Positions 7,498-16,769 of a stretch of 64,000 bases of DNA are shown here, one piece after another. The stretch is from Thermotogae bacterium (lineage in GTDB: Bacteria > Thermotogota > Thermotogae > Petrotogales > Petrotogaceae). Numbering within the stretch: position 1 is the stretch's first letter; each line of letters begins with the position of its first letter. The stretch is from contig JACKPH010000002.1 of assembly GCA_024233675.1 (NCBI GenBank), forward strand, positions 248,001-312,000, read 5' to 3'. The notes under the pieces were generated by a model. It was given only the letters and a program-made list of their open reading frames with translations, was not told the origin of the DNA and searched no databases. Made by a program: the position numbers and the translations under genes.

Positions 7498-8715
7498 GTG
7501 AAAAAATTTCTTATTTTTTTCATGGTAATTTTATCTTTTACAGTTTTTTCAAAAACACTGACAGTGTGGACAACATACGGAGAAACTACCGTTGAACACA
7601 AATCATTAAAAGAGATCGGTCAGGCTTTCGAAAAAGAAACAGGAACCAAAATTAATTGGGTTATTATATCAGATTTAACAGATATGGATACAAAACTAAG
7701 AATATCAGCTCCTGCAGGAGTAGGTCCTGATATATTGGTAACAGTTCCTCATGATAACATAGGAAAATGGGTTAAACAAAGAATTTTAAAGCCTCTTGAT
7801 GATGTTATGAAAAATGAATTAAAACTTTTTACAGATTCATCTCTTATGGCTGTTAAATACGAGGGTGAAACATACGGACTTCCTTATTCTATAGAAAGTG
7901 TAGGTCTTATTTACAACAAAAAATATGTTAAAAATCCTCCGAAAGACTGGAACGAAATAATAGAAATTTCCAAAAAAATGAAAGCCGAAGGTAAAGAAGG
8001 ATTAGTATTTCCTGCCGGTGAATCATATCATATGTATTCAATTCTCAGAGGATTCGGCGGATATATTTTCAAATGGGAAGATAATCAGTACAACACAGAT
8101 GATATAGGTATGAATAACAAAGGAGCATTTGAGGGTATTTCTTTCATAAAAAGTCTTTTTGACCAGGGTATTCTTTCTCCTTCACTTATGGATAATTCAT
8201 CTATGCATTCATACTCAACAGGTACTTTCGAAGAAGGTAAAGCTGCATTTCAGATTAACGGTCCGTGGGTATTGCCGGGATTAGATAAAGCCGGAATAGA
8301 TTACGGTATAACAGTTCTTCCTAAACTTCCTAACGGTGAAATGCCTAAACCTTTTATGGGTGTTCAGATTATTGCTCTGAGTAATTACGGAAAAAATCAG
8401 ACAGATGCAATGAATTTTGCAAAATATCTTATTTCCGAAAAAAATATGGTTAAATTTGTTCTCGATACAAAAAGAATTTCTCCTGTTAAAAGTGTTATAA
8501 ATTCTAAAGAAATTAAAAGCGATTCTATAATTTCAGGTTGGTCACAGCAGGCAGTTTATTGTGAACCTATGCCTAATATTCCGGAAATGGGCGTTGTATG
8601 GACAGCATGGAAAGATGCACTTCCGCTTATGTATTCCGGTAAACAGGATATACAGGAAACTTTGGATGAACTGGTAAATGTACTGCATAATAAAATAAAT
8701 ATGCTTCAGGAATAA
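7498..8715 (+). CDS. Sugar ABC transporter binding protein, MalE-like
   Basis: A 405-residue periplasmic solute-binding protein of the MalE cluster. Residues 1-19 form a signal peptide ending TVFSK without a lipobox cysteine, as expected for a diderm. Family segments include LTVWTTYGET at the mature start, TYGLPYSIESVGLIYN, and NGPWVLPGL with the following GITVLPKLPNG, all close to maltose/maltodextrin binders. GTG is the start, behind GGGGAGGAG and 14 bases after lacI. The two permease genes follow after a hairpin. The ligand is inferred to be a malto-oligosaccharide from the GH13 partner. Confidence 0.9.
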   Translation: MKKFLIFFMVILSFTVFSKTLTVWTTYGETTVEHKSLKEIGQAFEKETGTKINWVIISDLTDMDTKLRISAPAGVGPDILVTVPHDNIGKWVKQRILKPLDDVMKNELKLFTDSSLMAVKYEGETYGLPYSIESVGLIYNKKYVKNPPKDWNEIIEISKKMKAEGKEGLVFPAGESYHMYSILRGFGGYIFKWEDNQYNTDDIGMNNKGAFEGISFIKSLFDQGILSPSLMDNSSMHSYSTGTFEEGKAAFQINGPWVLPGLDKAGIDYGITVLPKLPNGEMPKPFMGVQIIALSNYGKNQTDAMNFAKYLISEKNMVKFVLDTKRISPVKSVINSKEIKSDSIISGWSQQAVYCEPMPNIPEMGVVWTAWKDALPLMYSGKQDIQETLDELVNVLHNKINMLQE

Positions 8716-8717
8716 AA

Positions 8718-8738
8718 GGTCAGGCTTTTTGCCTGACC
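8718..8738 (+). other. Intercistronic hairpin, binding protein/permease
   Basis: GGTCAGGC (8718-8725) pairs perfectly with GCCTGACC (8731-8738) around a TTTTT loop, three bases after the binding-protein stop. There is no T run after it, so it probably protects the upstream mRNA or partly attenuates transcription rather than terminating it. Confidence 0.7.
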
Positions 8739-8772
8739 CACCCCTTCATAAGCCAGTAAGGAGGACGCCCTA

Positions 8773-9756
8773 ATGACTTACAAAAATGAAAATATTATAG
8801 ATAAAAAAACACTGAAACTAATTATGAAAAACAATATATTTCTGAAAAGGCAACAGAAAAAACAGGCTCTGCTCGCTCTGATTTTTCTTATACCTGTTCT
8901 TGTAGCACTGACTGTGTCAACTTTGATACCATCGGTTTACAACATAATTATATCATTTACTAACTATGGTTTAAACCATTATTTTGAATTTGATTTTATA
9001 GGATTTAAAAATTATATTAAAATATTCAGTCTTAATTCCAACAGTCCTTTTTTTCCTGTTTTGGGATGGACTCTTGTATGGATGTTCGTCGGAACTATAT
9101 TAAATTATTTTTTAGGTATGCTTCTTGCAATATTTTTTAATAATCCTAATCTAAAAGAAAGAAATATTTACAGAAGTCTTCTTATAATTCCATGGGCACT
9201 TCCGGGAGTAATTGCCATTCAGATGTGGCATGGTATGCTCGGAACAGACGGTGTATTTAATCAGATATTAAATCTTTTCGGTATACATTCGGTTTCATGG
9301 CTGAATTCGGTTTTCTGGTCAAGATTCTGGGTAATTATAGTAAATGCATGGCTTTCTTTTCCTTATTTTATGACAATAACATACGCAGCACTTCAGAGTA
9401 TTCCCGATGAACTTTATGAAGCTGCGGATATTGACGGAGCCGGAAAATTTTATAAATTCAGAAGAATAACTTTTCCGCTTCTTAATAAAACACTTGCTCC
9501 GTTAATTATAACGCAGTTTGCTTTTCAGTTCAACAATTTTAATCTGATATATCTTTTGACAAACGGAGGTCCGAGAAATTCACTTGGAAATTATTTCGGT
9601 TCAACTGATATTTTAGTTTCCTATACATTCAACATAATGCGTGAACTTCAGCAGTACGGACTTACAGCAGCTTACGGAGTAATAACTTTTATACTTACAA
9701 TATTTATTATTGTTATTTCAACATTTTCTATAAAAGGCTTAAAGGAGGAATTCTAA
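8773..9756 (+). CDS. Sugar ABC transporter permease, MalF-like
   Basis: A 327-residue inner-membrane permease with six or seven hydrophobic helices and the EAA cytoplasmic loop EAADIDGAGKFYKFRRITFP, which contacts the ATPase. It lacks the large periplasmic insertion of E. coli MalF, as is usual outside enterobacteria. The N-terminal 35 residues are hydrophilic. It starts behind AAGGAGG and ends overlapping the next gene (TAATG). No ATPase gene is in this operon, so a shared MsmX/MalK-type ATPase elsewhere is likely. Confidence 0.92.
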   Translation: MTYKNENIIDKKTLKLIMKNNIFLKRQQKKQALLALIFLIPVLVALTVSTLIPSVYNIIISFTNYGLNHYFEFDFIGFKNYIKIFSLNSNSPFFPVLGWTLVWMFVGTILNYFLGMLLAIFFNNPNLKERNIYRSLLIIPWALPGVIAIQMWHGMLGTDGVFNQILNLFGIHSVSWLNSVFWSRFWVIIVNAWLSFPYFMTITYAALQSIPDELYEAADIDGAGKFYKFRRITFPLLNKTLAPLIITQFAFQFNNFNLIYLLTNGGPRNSLGNYFGSTDILVSYTFNIMRELQQYGLTAAYGVITFILTIFIIVISTFSIKGLKEEF

Positions 9757-10586
9757 TGACTGTAAGAAAAAATAAAAGAATATGGCCTGTAAGAATTCTT
9801 GCCATAATGATAGTTCTTATAATTTTGTTTCCTTTTTATTATGTTCTTTTAACTTCTTTTAAAGCCGGTTCTTCTTTTTATACGGGATCTATTTTCCCTA
9901 CCAGTTTTACTTTGGAAAATTATATTTCTCTTTTAAAAGAAACAAGTTTTATGACATGGGTAAAAAATTCAACTATTCTCGGAATTTTTGCATCTCTTAT
10001 AGCAACGACAATAACAATGTTCGGAGGTTTTGCCTTCAGCAGGCTGAGATTTCCCGGAAAAAAATACGGAATACTTGTATTAATGATACTTCAGATGTTT
10101 CCGACATCAGTTGCTATGGTTGCATATTTTAAAATGCTTCAGTTAACAGGTCTTTTAAATACACTTACAGGACTTATACTGCTTCTCGGATTCGGCAACG
10201 CAGCTTTCGGAACATGGATAATGAGAAATTATCTTAATTCTATACCAAAAGAGCTTGATGAAGCTGCTTTTATAGACGGAGCATCTTACTGGAAAACTTT
10301 CTGGAAAATATTATTTCCTTTAATGACTCCTATACTCGCAACTCAGTTTATACTGACTTTTATAGGTGTGTACAATGAATATATGTTCTCAGTACTTTTA
10401 CTTTTTGATCCTTCAAAATATCCTGTGGGGGTCGGAATAAAAGGTTTTCTTTCTTCAAATTATTCAACAAACTGGACAATATTCTGTGCATCAGCCATTC
10501 TCGGTTCAGTTCCGATTATGGTAATTTTCTTACTTCTGCAAAAACATATTACAAACGGTCTTACAAAAGGAGCTGTTAAGTCTTGA
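9756..10586 (+). CDS. Sugar ABC transporter permease, MalG-like
   Basis: A 276-residue permease with six membrane helices and the EAA loop DEAAFIDGASYWKTFWKILFP. It is the partner of the MalF-like subunit: the stop and start codons overlap in TAATG. The C-terminal segment (LLLQKHITNGLTKGAVKS) is typical of MalG. Its last codons overlap the GH13 start, so import and breakdown are translationally linked. Confidence 0.92.
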   Translation: MTVRKNKRIWPVRILAIMIVLIILFPFYYVLLTSFKAGSSFYTGSIFPTSFTLENYISLLKETSFMTWVKNSTILGIFASLIATTITMFGGFAFSRLRFPGKKYGILVLMILQMFPTSVAMVAYFKMLQLTGLLNTLTGLILLLGFGNAAFGTWIMRNYLNSIPKELDEAAFIDGASYWKTFWKILFPLMTPILATQFILTFIGVYNEYMFSVLLLFDPSKYPVGVGIKGFLSSNYSTNWTIFCASAILGSVPIMVIFLLLQKHITNGLTKGAVKS

Positions 10587-11923
10587 GAGGAAAAATCGGA
10601 TATCAGATATTTCCGGATAGATTTTTTAATTACGGAAATACTTATGAAAATCTTTTGGATTGGAATGAACCGGTCAGATCACATGAAAATCAGGAATATG
10701 ATTTTTACGGCGGTACTTTAAAAGGTATAGAAAAGAAAATTGATTATCTTAAAAAACTTGATATTGATTTTCTGTATCTTACACCTATTTTTAAAGCTAA
10801 TACAAATCACAGATATGATGCTGTTGATTTTAAAAAAACCGATGAAAGACTTGGTTCCGAAGAAGATCTGATTTCTTTAAACAACAAATTAAAAAACAGC
10901 AGCATTGAACTTTTTCTTGATATAGCACTTAATCATACGAGTAAATATTCTGTTTTGAAAGAAAATCCGGATTTTTATACAGGAAAAAACTGGGCTGATG
11001 TTGAAAATCTTCCGGAGCTTAATCTTGAAAATAATACTTTAAAAGATTATCTTTTCAGAAATAATGATTCAGTTATAAAATATTATATGGCACGCGGTAT
11101 AAATAACTGGAGACTTGACTGTGCATACGATCTCGGATATGATTTTCTTAAGGAATTAAAAGATGAATTAAAAAAATTTAATACTAAGATAATAGGTGAA
11201 ATCTGGTCATATCCTAAAAAATGGACAGAAGTTACTGACGGAATAATGAATTATTATTATTACGGACTTATCAAAAATCTGCTTTCCGGAGAAATATCAG
11301 GTAATCTTTTTTCTGAAATTCTTGAAGATACTTACAAAGATTGCGGTACAGATATTTTTAAATGCTGGAACATGCTTTCATCACATGATACCCCGAGAAT
11401 AAAAGATGTTTTCGGAAATTTATGGAAAATTGCATTAACCTTACAGTTTACTTTACCGGGAAGTCCTTTAATATATTACGGGGAAGAACTGGGATTTTCA
11501 GGAAATGGTGACCCTTTCTGCAGAGAAACAATGAAATGGGAAAAAACAAAAGAAAAAAATGAAATTTCAGATTTTTATAAAATACTTATACATGAATTTA
11601 AAAATTCAGAAGGTCTTAATTCAGGAGATTTTATAAAACTGTATTCAGAAAATAAAAATATTATAGCTTTTGAAAGGTATTCGGAAAAAATAAGAGAAAC
11701 CCGTTTTGTATTAATAAACCCTACTGACAGAAAAACAGACTGTATAATTTATACAAAAAATTCATCACTTATGAATTATTCAAAAATAAAAGACGTACTT
11801 TCAGGTACGGAATTAGAAGTGTTTAATTCTTATATAAAAGCTTCTTTACCTCCAAATTTTTCAGGTATTTTTAAAATAAAAGAAGAACCTGAAAAATACA
11901 ATTTTTATAAAAGAATAAGATAA
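10583..11923 (+). CDS. GH13 alpha-glucosidase/neopullulanase-like enzyme
   Basis: A 446-residue cytoplasmic glycoside hydrolase of the alpha-amylase family with no signal peptide. The catalytic triad is readable: nucleophile Asp179 in NWRLDCA, acid/base Glu206 in IIGEIW, and Asp269 in SSHDTPR. DIALNHTSKYS is conserved region I. The opening YQIFPDRF and YGGTLKGI resemble neopullulanase/cyclomaltodextrinase enzymes, but the N-terminal dimerisation domain of those enzymes is missing. It would break down sugars delivered by the importer. The TTG start overlaps the malG stop, with AAGGAG ten bases before it. It is followed by a terminator. Confidence 0.9.
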   Translation: MRGKIGYQIFPDRFFNYGNTYENLLDWNEPVRSHENQEYDFYGGTLKGIEKKIDYLKKLDIDFLYLTPIFKANTNHRYDAVDFKKTDERLGSEEDLISLNNKLKNSSIELFLDIALNHTSKYSVLKENPDFYTGKNWADVENLPELNLENNTLKDYLFRNNDSVIKYYMARGINNWRLDCAYDLGYDFLKELKDELKKFNTKIIGEIWSYPKKWTEVTDGIMNYYYYGLIKNLLSGEISGNLFSEILEDTYKDCGTDIFKCWNMLSSHDTPRIKDVFGNLWKIALTLQFTLPGSPLIYYGEELGFSGNGDPFCRETMKWEKTKEKNEISDFYKILIHEFKNSEGLNSGDFIKLYSENKNIIAFERYSEKIRETRFVLINPTDRKTDCIIYTKNSSLMNYSKIKDVLSGTELEVFNSYIKASLPPNFSGIFKIKEEPEKYNFYKRIR

Positions 11924-11950
11924 TCACAACGATTATCTTATTTTTTTATA
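11914..11950 (+). terminator. Terminator of maltodextrin operon
   Basis: A 12-bp stem AATAAGATAATC (11914-11925) with GATTATCTTATT (11931-11942), then a T run, starting inside the last codons of the GH13 gene. Confidence 0.88.
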
Positions 11951-12025
11951 TTTATTCCAAAAAAAAGAATTTAGAATATATTATTGTTTATAATCATATA
12001 TATTTAACGGTAAATCCTTAAAAAT

Positions 12026-12078
12026 GTCTTTTGAAAAAAATTTCAAAAGACTATAACAAAAACTGAAATTTTATTACA
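12026..12078 (+). promoter_or_regulatory. Leader hairpin and candidate RpiR site
   Basis: An 11-bp perfect inverted repeat (GTCTTTTGAAA at 12026-12036 with 12041-12051) is followed by TGAAATTTTATTACA (12064-12078). The latter resembles the AT-rich TGAAAnnnnnTTnCA-type sites bound by RpiR-family amino-sugar regulators. The operon encodes such a regulator as its second gene. Assignment of the operator is tentative. Confidence 0.45.
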
Positions 12079-12112
12079 AATAAGAAATGAAGCTAAAACG
12101 GAGGAAAGAAAA

Positions 12113-13630
12113 TTGCAAATCAAAAATACCTTAAACCGGGGACTAATTGTATCATGTCAGGCAGAAGAAAATGAACCTCTTTACGGTTCAAAGAATATGG
12201 CATTACTCGCATATGCTGCCGAATCATCTGGTGCTGTTGCTATAAGGGCATTAACTCCGGAGGATGTCTGTGAAATAAAAAATAAAGTTAAAATACCTGT
12301 TATAGGTCTTACAAAAGACAGAAAATCAAAGGGCGCTTTTATAACAATATATAAAAGAGATATAGATGCACTTGCAAAAGCAGGAAGTGATTTTATTGCA
12401 CTGGACTGTACAGAAAGAGAAAGACCGGAACCTATTGATTCACTGTTTTCACATATAAGAAATAATTATCCTTATATAGGAATAATTGCGGATATAGCGG
12501 ATATAAACGATGTAAAAAAAATCAAAGACCTGAATCCGGATTTTATATCCACAACACTTTCCGGATACACTGATTACACAAAAGATATTAAAAAACCTGA
12601 TATAGAACTGATTTCAAAAATAAAAGAAATCACAGATATACCGGTGATAGCAGAAGGGAATTATATTTATCCGCAACAGGCCAGACAGGCTGTAATTAAC
12701 GGCGCTTATTCTGTTGTGGTAGGCGGGGCAATCACAAGGCCTCAGAAAATAACAACAAGATTTAACAACGCGATAAAAGATATAACAGATGATTTTTATT
12801 CATTAGGATTAGATATAGGCGGTACTCATACAAGAATAGTAAAGACAAACCGCAAAGGAGAAATAACAGCTTCAGAAACAACAGAAACAGGAAAAACAAA
12901 GGAAAAAATAATAGAAACTGTATTTCATCTTACAGATAAATATATAGACAGTAAAACCAAATATATAGGAATCGCGACTGCAGGAAGAGTTTTCAGAAGT
13001 ACCGGAATCATTTCTTTCGCAAGTAAAAATCTCCCCGAATGGACCGGTACCGATCTGAAAACAATTACGGAAAATCGTTATAACATTTCATGTACAGTAG
13101 GAAATGACGCGGATTTGGCAGCATACTCACAATATTTAAAAGTTAAAAAAGATATTTTATATATAACAGTAGGTACAGGTATAGGCGGGGGAATAATTTC
13201 TGACGGACAGATTCTAAACGGAAAAAAAGGTAATGCAGGAGAAATCGGACATATAATTTATCCCGGGAATAAAAATATGTGTTCGTGCGGAAAAACAGGA
13301 TGTATTGAAACTATTGTTTCCGGAAAAAATCTTCTGAAAAATCTTGAGGCTGATCCTAAAAACAGAAGCAACGTATTTAAAGATTATTCCGAAAAAATTG
13401 CATGGCTTATAGATACAGTTAAAAACACCTGTGATTTTGAAGAAGTTTATATCGGCGGTGTTTTGCCTAAATACGGTGAAGATTTACTCCGTATGATTCA
13501 GGAGAATTATTACGCAATTTCTGAGGAAAACACTGAAAAGATTTATTATTCAGAAGTCGGCGAACTTGCCGGGGCTTATGGTGCATCATTATATTCATTT
13601 TATAATTGGGAGGAAAATTATGATTTCTAA
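12113..13630 (+). CDS. Fused ManNAc-6-P epimerase (NanE) and ROK kinase
   Basis: A 505-residue two-domain enzyme. Residues 1-228 are NanE (TIM barrel; RGLIVSCQAEENEPLYGS start, IPVIGLTK, FIALDCTERERP, IPVIAEGNY), which converts N-acetylmannosamine-6-phosphate to GlcNAc-6-phosphate. Residues 230-505 are a ROK sugar kinase (LGLDIGGTHTRI phosphate loop, GNDADLAA with the catalytic Asp, VGTGIGGGII, and the zinc motif CSCGKTGCIE). This matches the known NanE/NanK bifunctional arrangement: the kinase phosphorylates ManNAc and the epimerase acts on the product. It starts at TTG behind GGAGG. No NanA lyase, NagA or NagB is in the operon, so free ManNAc or a related amino sugar is more likely than sialic acid as the imported substrate. 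Confidence 0.93.
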   Translation: MQIKNTLNRGLIVSCQAEENEPLYGSKNMALLAYAAESSGAVAIRALTPEDVCEIKNKVKIPVIGLTKDRKSKGAFITIYKRDIDALAKAGSDFIALDCTERERPEPIDSLFSHIRNNYPYIGIIADIADINDVKKIKDLNPDFISTTLSGYTDYTKDIKKPDIELISKIKEITDIPVIAEGNYIYPQQARQAVINGAYSVVVGGAITRPQKITTRFNNAIKDITDDFYSLGLDIGGTHTRIVKTNRKGEITASETTETGKTKEKIIETVFHLTDKYIDSKTKYIGIATAGRVFRSTGIISFASKNLPEWTGTDLKTITENRYNISCTVGNDADLAAYSQYLKVKKDILYITVGTGIGGGIISDGQILNGKKGNAGEIGHIIYPGNKNMCSCGKTGCIETIVSGKNLLKNLEADPKNRSNVFKDYSEKIAWLIDTVKNTCDFEEVYIGGVLPKYGEDLLRMIQENYYAISEENTEKIYYSEVGELAGAYGASLYSFYNWEENYDF

Positions 13631-14471
13631 GATTATTTCCATAATTGAATCAAGAAGAGATACCTTAACTTCGTCAGAAAAAAAAGCAGCCGATTTTGTT
13701 CTAAGTAACGGAAGTGAAATTTTAAATATGACAGTAAGTGAATTTTCTAATTCATGCAAGGTTAGTGAAGCTACAATTATAAGATTTGTTAAAAAACTTG
13801 ATTTTGATTCTTTTCAGGATTTTAAACTTTCTATAGCTTCAGATAATGAAAGTATGAAAAATTATGAAGATATCGACACAACAATAAACCGTGAAGATAC
13901 TCCTCAGGAAATAATAAAAAAAGTAGAACTCGGAATTATACGTGCAATAGAAAGTACTACAACAATTACCGATTATTCCGAATATGTAAAGGCCATAAAT
14001 TATATAAGGTCTGCAAAAAGAATAGAAATATACGGTGTAGGTTCTTCCGGTGCTGTAGCAAAAGTTCTGAATTATAAACTTACAAGACTCGGATTCCCCG
14101 CTTTTGCAATTGAAGATCCCCATATGCAGGCTATTTCAGCTGCAACAATGAAAACAGGTGATCTTGCAATAGGAATTTCTCAGTCGGGTTCAACTATAGA
14201 TGTTGTCGATTCTCTTACAATTGCAAAGAAACACGGAGCAACCACAATATGTATAACAGATCATGTCAATTCACCTGTAACTAAATTTTCTAACATTGTT
14301 TTACAGACATTTTCAAAGGAAAATCCAATAAAAACAAGTGCAGGAAGATCTATTGTAGCTCAGATTTATTCCGTAGAAATTCTTGCGGCAATTCTTAATT
14401 CCGTTGAATATGAAAAAGCGGAGAAAGCCGGAAAAGAAACAGCTAAAGCTGTAGTAAATAAATTATATTAA
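13620..14471 (+). CDS. RpiR-family regulator (HTH-6 + SIS)
   Basis: A 283-residue MurR/RpiR regulator. Residues 1-75 form the HTH (VSEFSNSCKVSEATIIRFVKKL). Residues 115-270 form a SIS phosphosugar-binding domain (GVGSSGAVA, IGISQSGSTIDVVD). The start is ATG 13620, because GGGAGG sits seven bases before it and the in-frame ATG 13566 lies deep in the upstream gene with no ribosome site. It overlaps the NanE-ROK stop by 11 bases. It probably senses an amino-sugar phosphate made by that enzyme and controls the operon. Confidence 0.92.
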   Translation: MISKIISIIESRRDTLTSSEKKAADFVLSNGSEILNMTVSEFSNSCKVSEATIIRFVKKLDFDSFQDFKLSIASDNESMKNYEDIDTTINREDTPQEIIKKVELGIIRAIESTTTITDYSEYVKAINYIRSAKRIEIYGVGSSGAVAKVLNYKLTRLGFPAFAIEDPHMQAISAATMKTGDLAIGISQSGSTIDVVDSLTIAKKHGATTICITDHVNSPVTKFSNIVLQTFSKENPIKTSAGRSIVAQIYSVEILAAILNSVEYEKAEKAGKETAKAVVNKLY

Positions 14472-14487
14472 AAATAATAGGGGGTTC

Positions 14488-15735
14488 ATGATGAAAAAAA
14501 TCTTTTTCATAGCAGTTTTCACAATAATAACATGTTTGATATTCTCTGAACGACAGATAGTTAATTTTTGGTATTTATGGACAGGCAATGATGCTGTAAT
14601 AGTTGAAAATATTATAAAAGATTTTAATGAGAGCCAGACAACTTATGAGGTGAAGGGATTACAGGTCCCGGATGTTCAGAAACAGATAGCAGCTATAGCA
14701 AGTAACTCGGGACCTGATGTTACAGATAATTTTAATACAAATATAGGAAGTTATGCATCAAAAGGTATACTCATGCCTCTTGATCAGCTTATGAAAAGAG
14801 ACAGCTACGGTGATGATTTTATTAAAGAAGCTCTGAACACATGTAAATACAACGGAAAAACATATGGTTTACCTATAGGTATAACAACAATGATGCTTTA
14901 TTACAACAAAGATTTATTAAAAGAAGCCGGTTATGACCGTGTACCTCTTACAGATAAAGAATTAATCGAATATTCTTTAAAACTTACAAAAAAAGATAGC
15001 GAAACAGGTTATATAAAAACTTTGGGTTTCCCTGACTTTCCTTTTGTATACTATCCTGTAAATCTTACATTCGCACTTGGCGGGGATTTTATAACTAAAG
15101 ACGGAAAAACTCTTACTCCTGATAATCCGGGAACAAGAAAAGCACTCGAACTTATATATAATTTCAGAAAAACAGTAGGTATAGATAATATACAGAGATT
15201 TACATCATCAGCAGGTGGATATGTTACTCCAAACGACCCGTTTATTGTAGGAGATCAGGCATTAAGAATCGACGGTCCATGGTTAAATTCTCTTATTAAA
15301 GAATATAATCCTGATTTAAATTTCGGAATAGCAGAACTTCCTTATCCTGAAGGTCATAAAGAACTTGCAGGAGGCGGAGAACTTTCAAGTTCAGTTATGT
15401 TTATACCGAGCACATCAAAAAATAAGGAAGGCGCATGGGCATTTATAAAATATATCTGCGGAAAAGTCGGTATGAAGAGTTTTGCAATTGCAAACGGTAC
15501 AACACCTGCAAGATATTCACTTCTTAAAGATCCTGATATTCAGAAAATAGACGGATTTAAAGAATTTGCGGAAAGAATTGAAAAAGGTAATTTGAAATCA
15601 TTCCCTTCATTCCCTAATCAGCAGGAATATTTAAGTCAGATGGAACAGGAATGGGAATTAATAATAAACGGTAAGGAATCACTTGATGACGGTCTTGAAA
15701 AACTTACCAAAAAAACCCTCAAACTGTTAAAATAA
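14488..15735 (+). CDS. Sugar ABC transporter binding protein
   Basis: A 415-residue periplasmic binding protein of the COG1653 type. A signal peptide of about 20 residues ends LIFSE with no cysteine at the cleavage position. Mature-region landmarks are IVNFWYLWTG, ITTMMLYYNKDLL and RIDGPWLNSL. The ligand is probably an amino sugar or N-acetylated glycan, inferred from the neighbouring NanE-ROK fusion. ATG 14488 and ATG 14491 are equally possible starts behind GGGGG. It is separated from its permeases by a 17-bp hairpin. Confidence 0.88.
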   Translation: MMKKIFFIAVFTIITCLIFSERQIVNFWYLWTGNDAVIVENIIKDFNESQTTYEVKGLQVPDVQKQIAAIASNSGPDVTDNFNTNIGSYASKGILMPLDQLMKRDSYGDDFIKEALNTCKYNGKTYGLPIGITTMMLYYNKDLLKEAGYDRVPLTDKELIEYSLKLTKKDSETGYIKTLGFPDFPFVYYPVNLTFALGGDFITKDGKTLTPDNPGTRKALELIYNFRKTVGIDNIQRFTSSAGGYVTPNDPFIVGDQALRIDGPWLNSLIKEYNPDLNFGIAELPYPEGHKELAGGGELSSSVMFIPSTSKNKEGAWAFIKYICGKVGMKSFAIANGTTPARYSLLKDPDIQKIDGFKEFAERIEKGNLKSFPSFPNQQEYLSQMEQEWELIINGKESLDDGLEKLTKKTLKLLK

Positions 15736-15750
15736 TCTTATAAAACTCTG

Positions 15751-15787
15751 TAAATCTACAACGAAACTAAGTTTTGTTGTAGATTTA
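15751..15787 (+). other. Intercistronic hairpin, second ABC operon
   Basis: A 17-bp stem (15751-15767 with 15771-15787, core ATCTACAACGAAAC, one G-U pair) and a three-base loop lie 15 bases after the binding-protein stop. The weak T run favours mRNA protection or partial termination. The position mirrors that of the hairpin at 8718-8738. Confidence 0.75.
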
Positions 15788-15827
15788 TTTAAAGAACTTT
15801 ATATGATTTATTCGGGAGGAAATGACA

Positions 15828-16769
15828 TTGCATTTAAAACATAAAAAAATGAAATATTCTTATAAAAATAATTTAAAAGGGTTGTTGTTTACTTCACCCT
15901 GGATAATAGGATTTCTTGTTTTTTCTCTTTATCCTATATGTATTTCCTTATACTACAGTTTTACAAATTTTAATATTTTCATGAGCCCTGAATTTATAGG
16001 TTTTGATAATTATGCTGATTTATTTACAGATGATCTTTTTTATAAGAGTCTTACAAATACAGTATATATGGCTATATTCGGAACAGGTATAAGTATTATA
16101 TTCAGTTTAATTTCAGCTATGCTTTTAAACATGAAAGTAAAAGGACAGTCAATTTTCAGAACTATTTTCTTTTTACCTTCAATAGTACCTGTTGTTGCGT
16201 CAACTCTTATGTGGACATGGATATATAATCCTCAGTACGGTATTCTTAACAAAATTATGAGTTTTTTCGGATTACCTGAATTAAACTGGCTTTCAAATCC
16301 GGCATTAACAAAACCGTCTCTTGTTCTTATGGGAGTATGGTCTACAGGAACTATGATAATAATTTTTCTTGCCGCACTTCAGAATGTACCGATACAGCTT
16401 TATGAAGCAGCGGAACTTGACGGGGCAGGTGCTTTTCAGAAATTTTTACATATAACATTACCTTCTATTTCACCTATAATGCTTTATCAGATAATACTGG
16501 GACTTATAGGAAATTTTCAGTATTTTACACAGGCTTATATTATAACAGGTGCAAACGGAGGATTGAACGTAGCAAGCGGTGGTCCTGAAAATTCAATTCT
16601 GTTCTATGCTCTTTATCTTTTCCAAAATGCTTTTGTTTATTTAAAGATGGGAAAAGCTTCTGCAATGGCATGGATATTATTTATAATTGCAGGAATTATA
16701 ACTTATTTACTCATAAAAACATCTAAAACATGGGTAGATTACGGACAGGGCGGAGATAAAAATGAATAA
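15828..16769 (+). CDS. Sugar ABC transporter permease (MalF type)
   Basis: A 313-residue inner-membrane permease with six main helices and the EAA loop EAAELDGAGAFQKFLHITLP. The first 15 residues are basic. TTG 15828 is preferred over ATG 15822 because GGGAGG (15814-15819) leaves only two bases before the ATG but eight before the TTG. It pairs with the next permease, whose start overlaps its end by eight bases. Again no ATPase gene is present, as in the first importer operon. Confidence 0.92.
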   Translation: MHLKHKKMKYSYKNNLKGLLFTSPWIIGFLVFSLYPICISLYYSFTNFNIFMSPEFIGFDNYADLFTDDLFYKSLTNTVYMAIFGTGISIIFSLISAMLLNMKVKGQSIFRTIFFLPSIVPVVASTLMWTWIYNPQYGILNKIMSFFGLPELNWLSNPALTKPSLVLMGVWSTGTMIIIFLAALQNVPIQLYEAAELDGAGAFQKFLHITLPSISPIMLYQIILGLIGNFQYFTQAYIITGANGGLNVASGGPENSILFYALYLFQNAFVYLKMGKASAMAWILFIIAGIITYLLIKTSKTWVDYGQGGDKNE

